51,960 nt of DNA, from the NCBI GenBank assembly GCA_006226595.1, contig SBGP01000011.1:1-51960 (forward strand), in the 5' to 3' direction. The translations under genes were made by a program, and so were the position numbers. This DNA is from Deltaproteobacteria bacterium. Its GTDB lineage: Bacteria > Myxococcota_A > UBA796 > GCA-2862545. Below, piece after piece: positions 32,703 through 41,140 of the stretch. The notes under the pieces were generated by a model, which saw only the letters and a list, made by a program, of their open reading frames with translations, did not search any database and had not been told where the DNA came from. The stretch's first letter is position 1; every line of letters starts with the position of its first letter.

Positions 32703-34511
32703 TCAGGCAGGCGCAGGCGCGTCGCTCGCGGTCGCCTTGTCGTCCTGGCTCAGCTCGTAGGCCATGAGCCCGCCGACGAGCACGAAGTAGGCCACGAACA
32801 TCCACGACAGGGTGCCGGTGATCGTGTAGCGCTCGACCCGCGGATCGGTCTGGAGAATCAGCGTGTGGCTGACGATCTCCATGCCGAACAGCCACAGCAG
32901 GCCGACCACGTTGCTCGGTCGCTTCAGGTCCTCGGCGTGGAACATCACGAGGACGAGCCGAAGGATGTAGTAGTAGTACGACGGGTTCGTGAGCACGAAC
33001 AGCGGGAGCACCGCGAGCGGTGGCAGCTGGTGGAGCGGCCGCTTCGAGCGGATGCCGTAGGCGCACACGAGCAGGATCGCGCCCACGCCGAGGATGCGCA
33101 GGTCTCCCTCGATGAGGTCGACGAGCACGCCCTTGCCGGCAATGCCGTTCTTGCCCCGGGTCTCCGGGTTGTACGGCTTCTCTCCAAGATGGACCGCTTC
33201 TGGATCCCCGTGGATCACGCACTCCGAGCCGATCATGCGCTCGAGCGTGCCGCAGGGGGTGTCGCGCATCTCGGCCCGCGTCTGCTCGCCGTGGAAGAAC
33301 AGCGCATCGCCGAGACCGACCTTCTGCGAGCTGAACTGGGACGAGTGCTTCACCGCGTTCTTCGCGCCGGTGGCGAAGCCGTCCACGCCCGTGTAGCCGA
33401 GCGCGAGCGTGCCGAGGACCGCGGTGGTCGCGATGCCGCCGATGAGGAAGCGACGCGTGCCCGCGCTGATCTCGCGGGTCTGGTACCAATCCCAGCCCAT
33501 CTTCGCGACGACGGGCACCCCGAAGATGAACGGGAAGATGCGCGACAGGGCGGACCAGGCGAGCAGACCGCCGGCGAGGCCCTGACGACCGGCCTTGAGG
33601 GCGACCATGCCTCCGGCGAGGGCCACCACCCAGTCGAAGCGAAGCAGCGACTGCGTGAGCACCGGCCAGCGACTCGAGAAGGTCGCGACGTACCAGATCG
33701 CCGCGATCAAGGCGACGTCCGGGCCGTAGATCCACCCGATGAACCCGAAGAGCACGAGGACCAGGACGAGGTCGACGCTCGTGATCCACTTCAGGTTCTC
33801 GACCGGCACCAGGTTCGACAGGGTGCCGCCGAACAAGGTCCACGTCGGAGGCGGGTTGTAGCCGTGGTCGACGAAGAAGTTCTTCTTGAGGCCGCCGGTG
33901 CCGTACTTCTCGATGCGGTGCTTCAGGAACCAGTCGACGTCGTGCTTGAACGACTCCCAGCGCTCCGGAGTGAACCCGTCCTTGGCCGTCGACACGGACA
34001 AGGCGGCACTCGCGCGCTCTTCCTTGTAGGTCTCGAGGCTGCGGATGACCTTGACCTCGTTGACCACCCGCTGTGGGCCCTCGCGATCGGCGAGCAGCAT
34101 CGCCTCGTACAGCTTTGTGTACCCGAGCTCGTCGAAGTACTTCGAGTTCACGTAGTAGTAGATGATGTCCGTGTAGTCGTCGAAGCCCTCGGCCCACTCG
34201 CGATCGAACTGGTAGTAGTTGAACGAGCCGTAGATGATGCCGAGCAGCGCGACCAGGCGAGCAAGCCGGGTGAGCTGCTTGCGGAGCTCCTCGGCCAGGC
34301 GATGCCGGAACGCGAAGAACAGCGTCAGCGCCACGCCCAGGTAGGCGAGCTGAAGGCGTCCCTCGTGCGAGCCGGTGCGGCTGACGCGCTCGAACGAGGT
34401 CGCGATGAGCCACGCCCAGCCGATCATGAGGACCACCTCGACCCAGTGGTCGCGACCAAAGCGGTCGATCCGCTGCCACAGGGTGGGATTGGGCTCCGGC
34501 GTCTCGCTCAT
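32703..34511 (-). CDS. Large polytopic membrane protein, possible GT-C-type glycosyltransferase
   Basis: A 602-residue protein with ATG at 34511 after GGAGG. About 10-12 hydrophobic segments are spread over the length, with a large hydrophilic region after the third. Early acidic residues in a Tyr-rich segment (FDREWAEGFDDYTDIIYYYV), together with YFDELGYTKLYEAM, resemble GT-C or GT87-like polyprenyl-phosphate-sugar transferases, but the match is weak. The C-terminus is cytoplasmic and Ala/Pro-rich. It lies alone between the FGE-like gene (45-base gap) and the divergent zinc-ribbon pair. Activity cannot be assigned. Confidence 0.75.
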   Translation of the reverse strand: MSETPEPNPTLWQRIDRFGRDHWVEVVLMIGWAWLIATSFERVSRTGSHEGRLQLAYLGVALTLFFAFRHRLAEELRKQLTRLARLVALLGIIYGSFNYYQFDREWAEGFDDYTDIIYYYVNSKYFDELGYTKLYEAMLLADREGPQRVVNEVKVIRSLETYKEERASAALSVSTAKDGFTPERWESFKHDVDWFLKHRIEKYGTGGLKKNFFVDHGYNPPPTWTLFGGTLSNLVPVENLKWITSVDLVLVLVLFGFIGWIYGPDVALIAAIWYVATFSSRWPVLTQSLLRFDWVVALAGGMVALKAGRQGLAGGLLAWSALSRIFPFIFGVPVVAKMGWDWYQTREISAGTRRFLIGGIATTAVLGTLALGYTGVDGFATGAKNAVKHSSQFSSQKVGLGDALFFHGEQTRAEMRDTPCGTLERMIGSECVIHGDPEAVHLGEKPYNPETRGKNGIAGKGVLVDLIEGDLRILGVGAILLVCAYGIRSKRPLHQLPPLAVLPLFVLTNPSYYYYILRLVLVMFHAEDLKRPSNVVGLLWLFGMEIVSHTLILQTDPRVERYTITGTLSWMFVAYFVLVGGLMAYELSQDDKATASDAPAPA

Positions 34512-34574
34512 CGTTCCTCCGACGGCGGAGGATAACCCCGTGGGGCTGGCCGCGAAGTTCGCGGCGTGTAGGCT

Positions 34575-35525
34575 TTGGCAGATGAAGGAGACAGGGCCCT
34601 GAGCGCTCACAACTGTCCGCAATGCGGCGCCAGCGTCGACGTGGATGCATCGCAGCTCGCGGCGACCTGCGCCTTCTGCGATTCGCCGCTCGAGCTCGCC
34701 GCCGCCGAGGCCGAGGAACCGGTCGACGCCGTCGCGCCGTTCCAGCTCACCGAGGCGCAAGCCCTGCAGCGGCTGCGGGACCACCTCGGCAGCCAGTGGC
34801 TGGCTCCCGGCTATGTGCGAAAGCTCGGTCGGCCGGGTGAACTCAAGCCCGTGCTCGTGCCGTTCTACGTGTACGACGCGACGGCGCGCACCGACTTCAG
34901 CTGCCAGGTCGGCTGCTACTGGTACCGCACCGAGACCTACACCACCTTCGAGAACGGCAAGGCCGTGACCCGCACCCGCCAGGTACGGGAGACCGAGTAC
35001 ACGCCGCTCTCGGGCACCCATGGGCGCACGTGGACGAACCACCTGGTCAGCGCGTCCAAGGGCCTGCCCGAGACCGAAGCCAACCAGCTCGAGCCCTTCG
35101 ATGTCGGGGCGGCGTTGCCCTACGATGCCACGCTCGTCGCCGGGCTGATCGCGGAGCGACCCACCGTCGACCACGGCGAGGCCGAGCACACGGCACGACA
35201 GGAGCTCGCACAGCGCGAGCAGCAGGCGATTGCGGGCGGGCACCTTCCTGGCGATACGTACCGAAACCTGCAGTCGTCCACGCGTTCGCAGATCGACGCC
35301 GTGCGCCTCGTCATGCTCCCCGTGTGGATCGCCGCGTTCAAGCTGCCTGGGAAAGGGGAAGCGCTGCGCATGCTCGTGAACGGGCAGACCGGCGAGGTGG
35401 TGGGCGCGGTGCCGACGAGCTGGGCCAAGGTGGGCGTACTCATCGCCGTCGGCTTGTTCGCGCTGCTCGGCTTCTTTCTCTGCTTCTCCGGCTGCGGCGG
35501 TCTCGTCGCCCTGGTGGAGGGCTGA
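34575..35525 (+). CDS. Zinc-ribbon protein with C-terminal membrane anchor (first of a pair)
   Basis: About 316 residues from TTG at 34575. An in-frame CTG at 34599 is preceded by AAGGAG eight bases upstream and would give MSAHNCPQCG, so the true start is uncertain. An N-terminal zinc ribbon has CPQC and CAFC knuckles (about residues 14-35). A beta-rich middle contains PVLVPFYVYDATART, and a hydrophobic helix at about 285-308 anchors the C-terminus. It is paralogous in layout to the next gene, which starts one base before its stop ends. Soluble regions probably face the cytoplasm. Function unknown. Confidence 0.75.
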   Translation: MADEGDRALSAHNCPQCGASVDVDASQLAATCAFCDSPLELAAAEAEEPVDAVAPFQLTEAQALQRLRDHLGSQWLAPGYVRKLGRPGELKPVLVPFYVYDATARTDFSCQVGCYWYRTETYTTFENGKAVTRTRQVRETEYTPLSGTHGRTWTNHLVSASKGLPETEANQLEPFDVGAALPYDATLVAGLIAERPTVDHGEAEHTARQELAQREQQAIAGGHLPGDTYRNLQSSTRSQIDAVRLVMLPVWIAAFKLPGKGEALRMLVNGQTGEVVGAVPTSWAKVGVLIAVGLFALLGFFLCFSGCGGLVALVEG

Positions 35526-36364
35526 TGCGCGCGATTCGCTGCGATGGTTGTGGTGGCGCGGTCGCGGCACGTCCAGGCGAGCGCCTGCCCGCGTGCCTGT
35601 TCTGCGGTGAGACCGCGCTCACCGAGGTCGAGGCCGCCGAGCACATCGAGCAACCTCAACTGTTCGCGCCGTTCCTCGTCGACGAGGACGCCGCGCAGGC
35701 CGCGTTCGCGAAGTTCGCGCGCAGCAGCTGGTGGTACCCGAGCGACCTGGCCTCGTCCCGGCTGGATCTCAAGCGTCTCCTGCTGCCCGCGTGGGCGTTC
35801 TCGGGAAGGATCGAGCTGCATTGGACCGGCCTGGTCTCGGCGAGCAACCGCGCCGGCAAGCGCCCCGTCGCCGGACACGACACCGTGGACGTGGACCAGG
35901 TCCTCGTGCCGGCGAGCCGCTCGCTGCGCATCGCGGAGCTCCACCAGCTCGGTGCCTTCGACGAGACCGCACTGGTCGACTTCGAGCCCGAGCAGTCGCC
36001 GGCCCCCTTCGAGCTCTCCGAGCTCTCGCGAAGTGCCGCCACCGAGCGTGGCCTGGGGGCGATGGAAGACAGCCAGCGCCAGATCGTCCAGCAGCGCAAC
36101 CAGCTGCTCTCCATCCGGCTGAGCACCATCCTCCACCAGATCACCGGCAAGCCCGTGCTCGTGCCGATCTGGATCGGTGCCTACCGCTACAACGACGTCG
36201 TGTACCGCATTCTCGTCCACGGGCAGACCGGGCGCCTCGTCGGCCGAGCCCCGAAGAGCCTGTGGAAGATCCTGTTCGTGATCACGGTCGTCATCGGCGT
36301 GGCCGCCGCCATCGCGATGTGCCTGCTCGGCGGGGGCGGCCTCGCGGCGTTGCTCAACGCCTAG
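35525..36364 (+). CDS. Zinc-ribbon protein with C-terminal membrane anchor (second of a pair)
   Basis: A 279-residue protein with the same plan as its neighbour: N-terminal ribbon (CDGC and CLFC), a middle domain with LLLPAWAFSGRIEL, a PVLVPIWIGAYRYND strand followed by VHGQTGRLVGRAP, and a C-terminal helix (about 247-270). The neighbour has the matching VNGQTGEVVGAVP. The TGATG overlap suggests coupled translation and perhaps a heteromeric complex. It is convergent with the CPBP-type gene, overlapping by four bases at the ends. Confidence 0.78.
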   Translation: MRAIRCDGCGGAVAARPGERLPACLFCGETALTEVEAAEHIEQPQLFAPFLVDEDAAQAAFAKFARSSWWYPSDLASSRLDLKRLLLPAWAFSGRIELHWTGLVSASNRAGKRPVAGHDTVDVDQVLVPASRSLRIAELHQLGAFDETALVDFEPEQSPAPFELSELSRSAATERGLGAMEDSQRQIVQQRNQLLSIRLSTILHQITGKPVLVPIWIGAYRYNDVVYRILVHGQTGRLVGRAPKSLWKILFVITVVIGVAAAIAMCLLGGGGLAALLNA

Positions 36365-37239
36365 CCGAGCCGCGCCACGTAGCCGGCCGCGTTCACCGCG
36401 ATGAGCTGCGCGGTGTGCAGCAGCCACAGTGGCAGGAAGCTGCGCGCACGCCACGCGAACATGCCCGCGAGCACGCCTCCGGGCAGGCTGACGAGGCACT
36501 CGGTGATCGGCTTGTCCAGGTGCCCGAGGAAGAACACGATGGCCTGGGCCTCGATGGCGCCGCGCACGTCCCCGCGCAGCGCGAACAGCCACAGGAGTAG
36601 CCCCCTGAACATCAGCTCCCATCCGTAGATGTCGAGCGTGAGCCCCACCACGTGCGAGAGGAAGCCGGCGAGGTCGCCGCGAGCCGAGCGGAACGGAGGG
36701 TAGAAGGCCAGCATGTCCGGAGCCGCGGCGACCAGCGCCGCACCCCCCACGCCGAGCAGCAGGAGCCCGAGGCCCGTGCGCGGTAGCCACCACCGCCAGT
36801 CTCCCAGTCCCAGGCCAAAGCGATCCAGCGCCATGCCGCCCAGGACCAGGCTCCCGTACGCGAAGCCGTACCCGGCGACCACCGCGACGGTGGCGGCGTG
36901 ACCGAGGGCGTCGAGTCCTGCCTGACCCTCGACCACGGCCACGGCCCACGGCAGCGCACCGAGCACGGCGCTGACCGCGGCCAGACCGAGCGCCGGCCAC
37001 GCCCGCTCCCGCCATGCCCACCACAGGGCCAGACAGGCGAGGGGAACCGCGCCGTACATGCCGGAGCGCCAGGCGCCACGCACGATCAGGTCGCCGCCCA
37101 CCCGCACCTTCATGCCTGAGAGCAGGGCCAGGCAAGTCACGGTGCCGAGCGTGTGCAGGAGCAGGCGGTCACGCAGCGGGGACTCGACCTCGGGCAGGTC
37201 GCCGAAGGCCCAGTGCCACGCCGCAGCGAGGCGACTCAT
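36361..37239 (-). CDS. CPBP-type (CAAX-like) intramembrane protein
   Basis: A 292-residue polytopic membrane protein with about eight spans. The segment GWELMFRGLLLW matches CPBP motif 1 (EExxxR) except that the first Glu is Trp. FFLGH supplies the FxxxH motif 2, and LLHTAQLIAVN has the His and Asn of the last motif with longer spacing. Members cleave prenylated or other peptides, or have non-proteolytic roles. The missing first Glu makes peptidase activity doubtful. Its ATG overlaps the stop of the beta-subunit gene of the molybdo-enzyme, so it is in the same operon. Confidence 0.75.
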   Translation of the reverse strand: MSRLAAAWHWAFGDLPEVESPLRDRLLLHTLGTVTCLALLSGMKVRVGGDLIVRGAWRSGMYGAVPLACLALWWAWRERAWPALGLAAVSAVLGALPWAVAVVEGQAGLDALGHAATVAVVAGYGFAYGSLVLGGMALDRFGLGLGDWRWWLPRTGLGLLLLGVGGAALVAAAPDMLAFYPPFRSARGDLAGFLSHVVGLTLDIYGWELMFRGLLLWLFALRGDVRGAIEAQAIVFFLGHLDKPITECLVSLPGGVLAGMFAWRARSFLPLWLLHTAQLIAVNAAGYVARLG

Positions 37240-38213
37240 CGCGCCTGCGCGACGAGTTCCTCGAGCCCCCGGCGCATCTCGACCCGCGCCATGTGCCGAC
37301 GCCAGTCCGGATCACCGTGCAGGCTGCGCTGCGGGCGAACCTGCTTGTAGCAGCGCTCGGCGAGGTGCTCGATCATCGCGTCGTCGAGCGCGTGGCCCAC
37401 CGCCTCGTCCATGCCCTTGAGCACCTTGGGCTGCGGCATCAGGGCGCTCGCCACCGCAAACAGCTCGGTGACCACGCCGTCGACGATGGCACCCGACAGC
37501 CCGAGACCGAGCTGGGGAAAGTCGATCGCCGCCCGGGTGCGCACCTTGCGGTAGGTGCTCACGTGGCCCTCGGGACGCGGCGGCACGAGGATCGCGGTGA
37601 TCAGCGCCTTCTCATCGAGCCCGACGGCCTTGCGGCCCTCCTGCTGGTACAGCTCGCGCATGCTCACCTCGGACACGCCGCCGGCATCGAGCACTTCGAC
37701 GCGGGCGTCGAGGGCGATGAGCACGGGCACGGTGTCCGCGGAGTGGGCGGCGACGCACTTCTTCTTGCTGCCGATGACGTGGCACAGCGTGCCCTCGGCC
37801 TTCAGGCAGTAGCCGAGCGCGGTCCGCCACTGCTCGCTCTGGTTGTAGAACAGGCAGCGGGTGTCGAGCATGACGTTGCCACCGAGGGTGCCCATCTTGC
37901 GATGCTGCGGTCCGGCGACGAGCCCGGCGGCCTTCGACAGCCCGGCGGGCAGGCTCTCGTCGGCGGCAAGGGTGTCGAGGGTGGTCCCCGCACCGATGCG
38001 CAGGCTCCCGTCCTCGCCATGGGTCACGCCAGTGAAGCCATCGATGTGCGACAGGCTCACCAGGTGCTTGGGCGTGAACAGGCCGTGCTTCATGTTCGGG
38101 AGCAGGTCGGTACCGCCAGCGACGAACAGGCTCTCGGGGAGCTCGGCGCGCAGGCGGGCGGCCTCGGCCACGGTGGTCGGGAGGTGGACCTCGAAGGGCT
38201 GCATACGAAGCAT
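37236..38213 (-). CDS. 4-hydroxybenzoyl-CoA-reductase-like beta (FAD, extra [4Fe-4S]) subunit
   Basis: A 325-residue FAD-binding subunit of the xanthine dehydrogenase family. VAGGTDLLPNMKHG (about 31-44) is the FAD pyrophosphate loop, and HRKMGTLGGNVMLDTRC continues it. Four cysteines at 120, 136, 144 and 153 have spacings of 16, 8 and 9, the same as the Cys122/138/146/155 ligands of the extra [4Fe-4S] cluster in Thauera aromatica HcrB. That cluster loop separates 4-hydroxybenzoyl-CoA reductases from ordinary xanthine or CO dehydrogenases. ATG at 38213 follows AGGAGG seven bases away. It lies 11 bases after the fused gamma/alpha gene. Confidence 0.88.
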   Translation of the reverse strand: MLRMQPFEVHLPTTVAEAARLRAELPESLFVAGGTDLLPNMKHGLFTPKHLVSLSHIDGFTGVTHGEDGSLRIGAGTTLDTLAADESLPAGLSKAAGLVAGPQHRKMGTLGGNVMLDTRCLFYNQSEQWRTALGYCLKAEGTLCHVIGSKKKCVAAHSADTVPVLIALDARVEVLDAGGVSEVSMRELYQQEGRKAVGLDEKALITAILVPPRPEGHVSTYRKVRTRAAIDFPQLGLGLSGAIVDGVVTELFAVASALMPQPKVLKGMDEAVGHALDDAMIEHLAERCYKQVRPQRSLHGDPDWRRHMARVEMRRGLEELVAQAR

Positions 38214-38224
38214 CGGTCTTCCTC

Positions 38225-41059
38225 CTACTTGGCCGCTTCGGCGGCGTCCGCGGCGCGCTTGGCCTGGATGGCCGCGAGCACGCGCTCCGGGGTGAACGGC
38301 ATCTCGCGCATGCGCACGCCGACCGCGTCGTAGATGGCGTTGGCGATCGCGGGAATCGCCGGATGCAGCGGCCCCTCGCCAGCTTCCTTGGCGCCGTACG
38401 GCCCCTCGGGGTCGACGGTCTCGACGATGTCCGCCTTCATCAGCGGCGTGTCCAGCGTCGTGAGGATGCGGTAGTCGAGGAGGTTCGGGCCCATGTGCAG
38501 GCCGTCGTCCCGGTAGGTCATCTCCTCGGTCAGGGCCTCGGAGGCGCCCATGTACACGCTGCCTTCAATCTGGCCCTCGACGAGCACCTTGTTCAGCGCA
38601 CGGCCGCAGTCGTGGGCGGCCCAGATGTTGTGGACGGTGACCTGGCCGGTCTCTTCGTCGACGGTGACCTCGGCCACGTGGGCGGTCGCGCTGTACGCCG
38701 GGGACGCGCCGATGGTGCCTCCGCGGTAGTCGCCGCCGCGGTCCTTGGTCCAGTAGCCGCCGTGCTCGGCGAGTACACCGCCCGCAGCCTCGGCGAGCCA
38801 CAGGACCTCGCGCACGGGCATGACCTGCTCGGGGTTCTCACGGTCGTAGAACTCGCCGGGGCGCACACCGATACGCGCGGCAGGTAGCTCCCACTGCGAA
38901 GCGAGGGCGTCGACCATGCGCTTGCGGAGCTTGCCCGCCGCCTCCTTGGCCGCGGTGCCCGCCATCAGCGTGATGCGCGAGCTGTACGCACCGAGGTCCA
39001 CCGGGGTGAGGTCCGAGTCCGCGCTGACGACGACGATGTCGTCCATCGGCACGCCGGTCTCCTCGGCGGTGATGATGGCGAGCATCGAGTCCGAGCCCTG
39101 CCCGATGTCGTTGGTGCCTGCGAACACGGTGATCACGCCGCTGCGGTCGCCGCGAAGGAGCACGCCGCTCTGCGGCATCTCGTTCGGGTAGATTGGGTAG
39201 TTCGTGCCCGAGATGTACATGCTCGTGGCCACGCCGACGCCGCGCCCATGCGGCAGCTTGCCGCGCTTGTCCTTCCATCCGGAGGCTTCTTCGACCGCGT
39301 CGAGGCACTGCTTCGCGCCGCAGGTGTGCGCGACCATGCCGTTGACCGTGGCCTCGCCATCCTTCATCGCGTTGATGCGGCGCATCTCGAGCGGGTCGAT
39401 GGCGAGCTGCTCTGCGAGCTCGTCGATCGCCGTCTCGAGCGGGAAGCGCGGCTGCACGGAGCCATGGCCTCGCTTGGGTCCACACGCCGGCTTGTTCGTG
39501 TAGGCGCGGCGGCTGCGGTAGCGGTAGGTCCCGAAGCGGATCGGACCCGCGAGCAGCTGGCCCGCGTAGTAGGTCGTGACCAGCCCGAAGGAGTGGTAGG
39601 CGCCGCCGTCGAGCACGATGTCGTTGTCGACCGCGGTGATGTTGCCGTCGGCGTCCGCGGCGATGGTGAAGTCGAACTCCATCGGGTGACGGCCGCGGTG
39701 CGCGTAGAACACCTCTTCGCGGGTGTAGAGGATCTTGACGGGGCGCCCAGCCTTCTTCGAGAGGACCGCGACGCAGAACTCGAGGTCGAAGGGCTCGGAC
39801 TTGCCGCCGAACGCTCCGCCGAGTGCCGGCTGAATCACCCGGATCTTGGTCTCGGGCATGTCGAGCACCTTGGCGAGCTCGCGGTGCAGGTAGTGGCTGA
39901 CCTGCGTCGCCGACCAGACGGTGAGCTTGCCCTCTTCGTCCCACTTCGCAATCGCGCAGTGCGGCTCGATCGGCGCGTGCGTGGAGCCGGAGTAGCGCCA
40001 GGTATCGCGCACGACAGCAGCGGCGCTGTCGAGGGCGGCGTCCACCTCGCCGAAGGCCAGCTCGACGCGCTTGCAGAGGTTGTTCTTGCGGGGGCGGCCC
40101 CTCCAGTCGGTGTCGTGGACCAGCGGCGCGCCCTCGTCGAGGGCCTTGCGCGGGTCGAGCACCGGCTCGAGCACCTCGTACTCGACCTCGATCGCAGCGA
40201 TCGCCAGGTTCGCCGTCTCTTCGTCGACGGCGGCCACCGCGGCCACGCCGTCCCCGACGTAGCGCGTCTTGCCGACACACAGGGCGTGCTCGTCGGGCGT
40301 CCACGGAATGACGCCGAAGCTCGTCGGCAGATCCTCGCCGACCATCACCGCCTTCACGCCGGGCATCGCCTCGGCCTTGGAGGTGTCGATGCGGACGATC
40401 CGGGCGTGCGCGTGGGGCGAGCGCAGGATCTTGCCGTGGAGCATGCCGGGCAGCGCGATGTCGTCGGTGTACTGCGTCGCGCCAGTGGCCTTGCCGATGG
40501 CGTCGGTCTTGCGGGCGCGCGAGCCGATGACGGTGAATCCCTCGGTCGGGGTACCGGTCACGCGAGCCACGGGCTCGGCGAGCTCGTTCTCGGCGCGAAG
40601 GTCCTTGGCGGCAAGCTGCACGGCCTCGTAGATCTTCGTGTACCCGGTGCAGCGGCACAGGTTGCCGGAGAGCGCATCGCGGATCTCGTCGAGCGAGGGA
40701 TCGGTGTTCTTCTCGAGCAGCGCCGCCGCGCTCATGATCATGCCCGGCTGGCAGAAGCCGCACTGCAGCGCACCGGTCACGTCGAACGCCCGCTGGATCG
40801 CCGCGGGTCGGTTGCCCTGCGTCAGGCCCTCGACCGTGGTGATCTCGCGACCCGTGGCCTGCATCGCCAGCGTGCAGCACGCGAGCACGGGCTCACCGTC
40901 GAGCCACACGGTGCACGCGCCGCAGTCACCCTTGTCGCAGCCCTGCTTGGAGCCGGTGAGCTCGGCCCGGTAGCGGAGCACCTCGAGGAGGGTCCAGTGG
41001 TGGGGCACGACCAGCTCGTGGTCCTCCCCGTTGATCCGAAGGGTGCGTAGCTCCTTCAT
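38225..41059 (-). CDS. Fused gamma/alpha (2Fe-2S plus molybdopterin) subunit of a 4-hydroxybenzoyl-CoA-reductase-like enzyme
   Basis: A 944-residue fusion. Residues 1-165 are the iron-sulfur subunit, with Cys41, Cys46, Cys49 and Cys61 for the first [2Fe-2S] and Cys100, Cys103, Cys135 and Cys137 for the second. After a short linker, residues about 190-944 are the molybdenum-cofactor subunit. Cofactor-contact segments include GGAFGGKSEPF, TNDIGQGSD and GAYSSR, and AGEGPLHP near the end holds the catalytic-type Glu. In Thauera these are separate genes (hcrC, hcrA). ATG at 41059 follows GGAG. Together with the beta subunit it would remove the 4-hydroxyl of 4-hydroxybenzoyl-CoA in aromatic degradation, but a related substrate is possible. 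No benzoyl-CoA pathway genes are in the window. Confidence 0.88.
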   Translation of the reverse strand: MKELRTLRINGEDHELVVPHHWTLLEVLRYRAELTGSKQGCDKGDCGACTVWLDGEPVLACCTLAMQATGREITTVEGLTQGNRPAAIQRAFDVTGALQCGFCQPGMIMSAAALLEKNTDPSLDEIRDALSGNLCRCTGYTKIYEAVQLAAKDLRAENELAEPVARVTGTPTEGFTVIGSRARKTDAIGKATGATQYTDDIALPGMLHGKILRSPHAHARIVRIDTSKAEAMPGVKAVMVGEDLPTSFGVIPWTPDEHALCVGKTRYVGDGVAAVAAVDEETANLAIAAIEVEYEVLEPVLDPRKALDEGAPLVHDTDWRGRPRKNNLCKRVELAFGEVDAALDSAAAVVRDTWRYSGSTHAPIEPHCAIAKWDEEGKLTVWSATQVSHYLHRELAKVLDMPETKIRVIQPALGGAFGGKSEPFDLEFCVAVLSKKAGRPVKILYTREEVFYAHRGRHPMEFDFTIAADADGNITAVDNDIVLDGGAYHSFGLVTTYYAGQLLAGPIRFGTYRYRSRRAYTNKPACGPKRGHGSVQPRFPLETAIDELAEQLAIDPLEMRRINAMKDGEATVNGMVAHTCGAKQCLDAVEEASGWKDKRGKLPHGRGVGVATSMYISGTNYPIYPNEMPQSGVLLRGDRSGVITVFAGTNDIGQGSDSMLAIITAEETGVPMDDIVVVSADSDLTPVDLGAYSSRITLMAGTAAKEAAGKLRKRMVDALASQWELPAARIGVRPGEFYDRENPEQVMPVREVLWLAEAAGGVLAEHGGYWTKDRGGDYRGGTIGASPAYSATAHVAEVTVDEETGQVTVHNIWAAHDCGRALNKVLVEGQIEGSVYMGASEALTEEMTYRDDGLHMGPNLLDYRILTTLDTPLMKADIVETVDPEGPYGAKEAGEGPLHPAIPAIANAIYDAVGVRMREMPFTPERVLAAIQAKRAADAAEAAK

Positions 41060-41140
41060 GGGCGGCTCCGTGCGATGGGGGCCGCTTGTAACACACCGGA
41101 GCAGGGGGCCGCGCAGTGTTCACACCGCCGGCCCGGCCGC

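Noticed and set aside
39248-41050. 600-codon plus-strand frame opposite the molybdo-enzyme gene
   Set aside because: Composition is shadow-like (Arg/Leu/Val/Gly/His), and the minus-strand gene carries eight correctly spaced Fe-S cysteines and cofactor motifs.
37236-41059. Calling the molybdo-enzyme xanthine or CO dehydrogenase
   Set aside because: The beta subunit has the extra four-Cys loop typical of 4-hydroxybenzoyl-CoA reductase, which ordinary xanthine and CO dehydrogenases lack.
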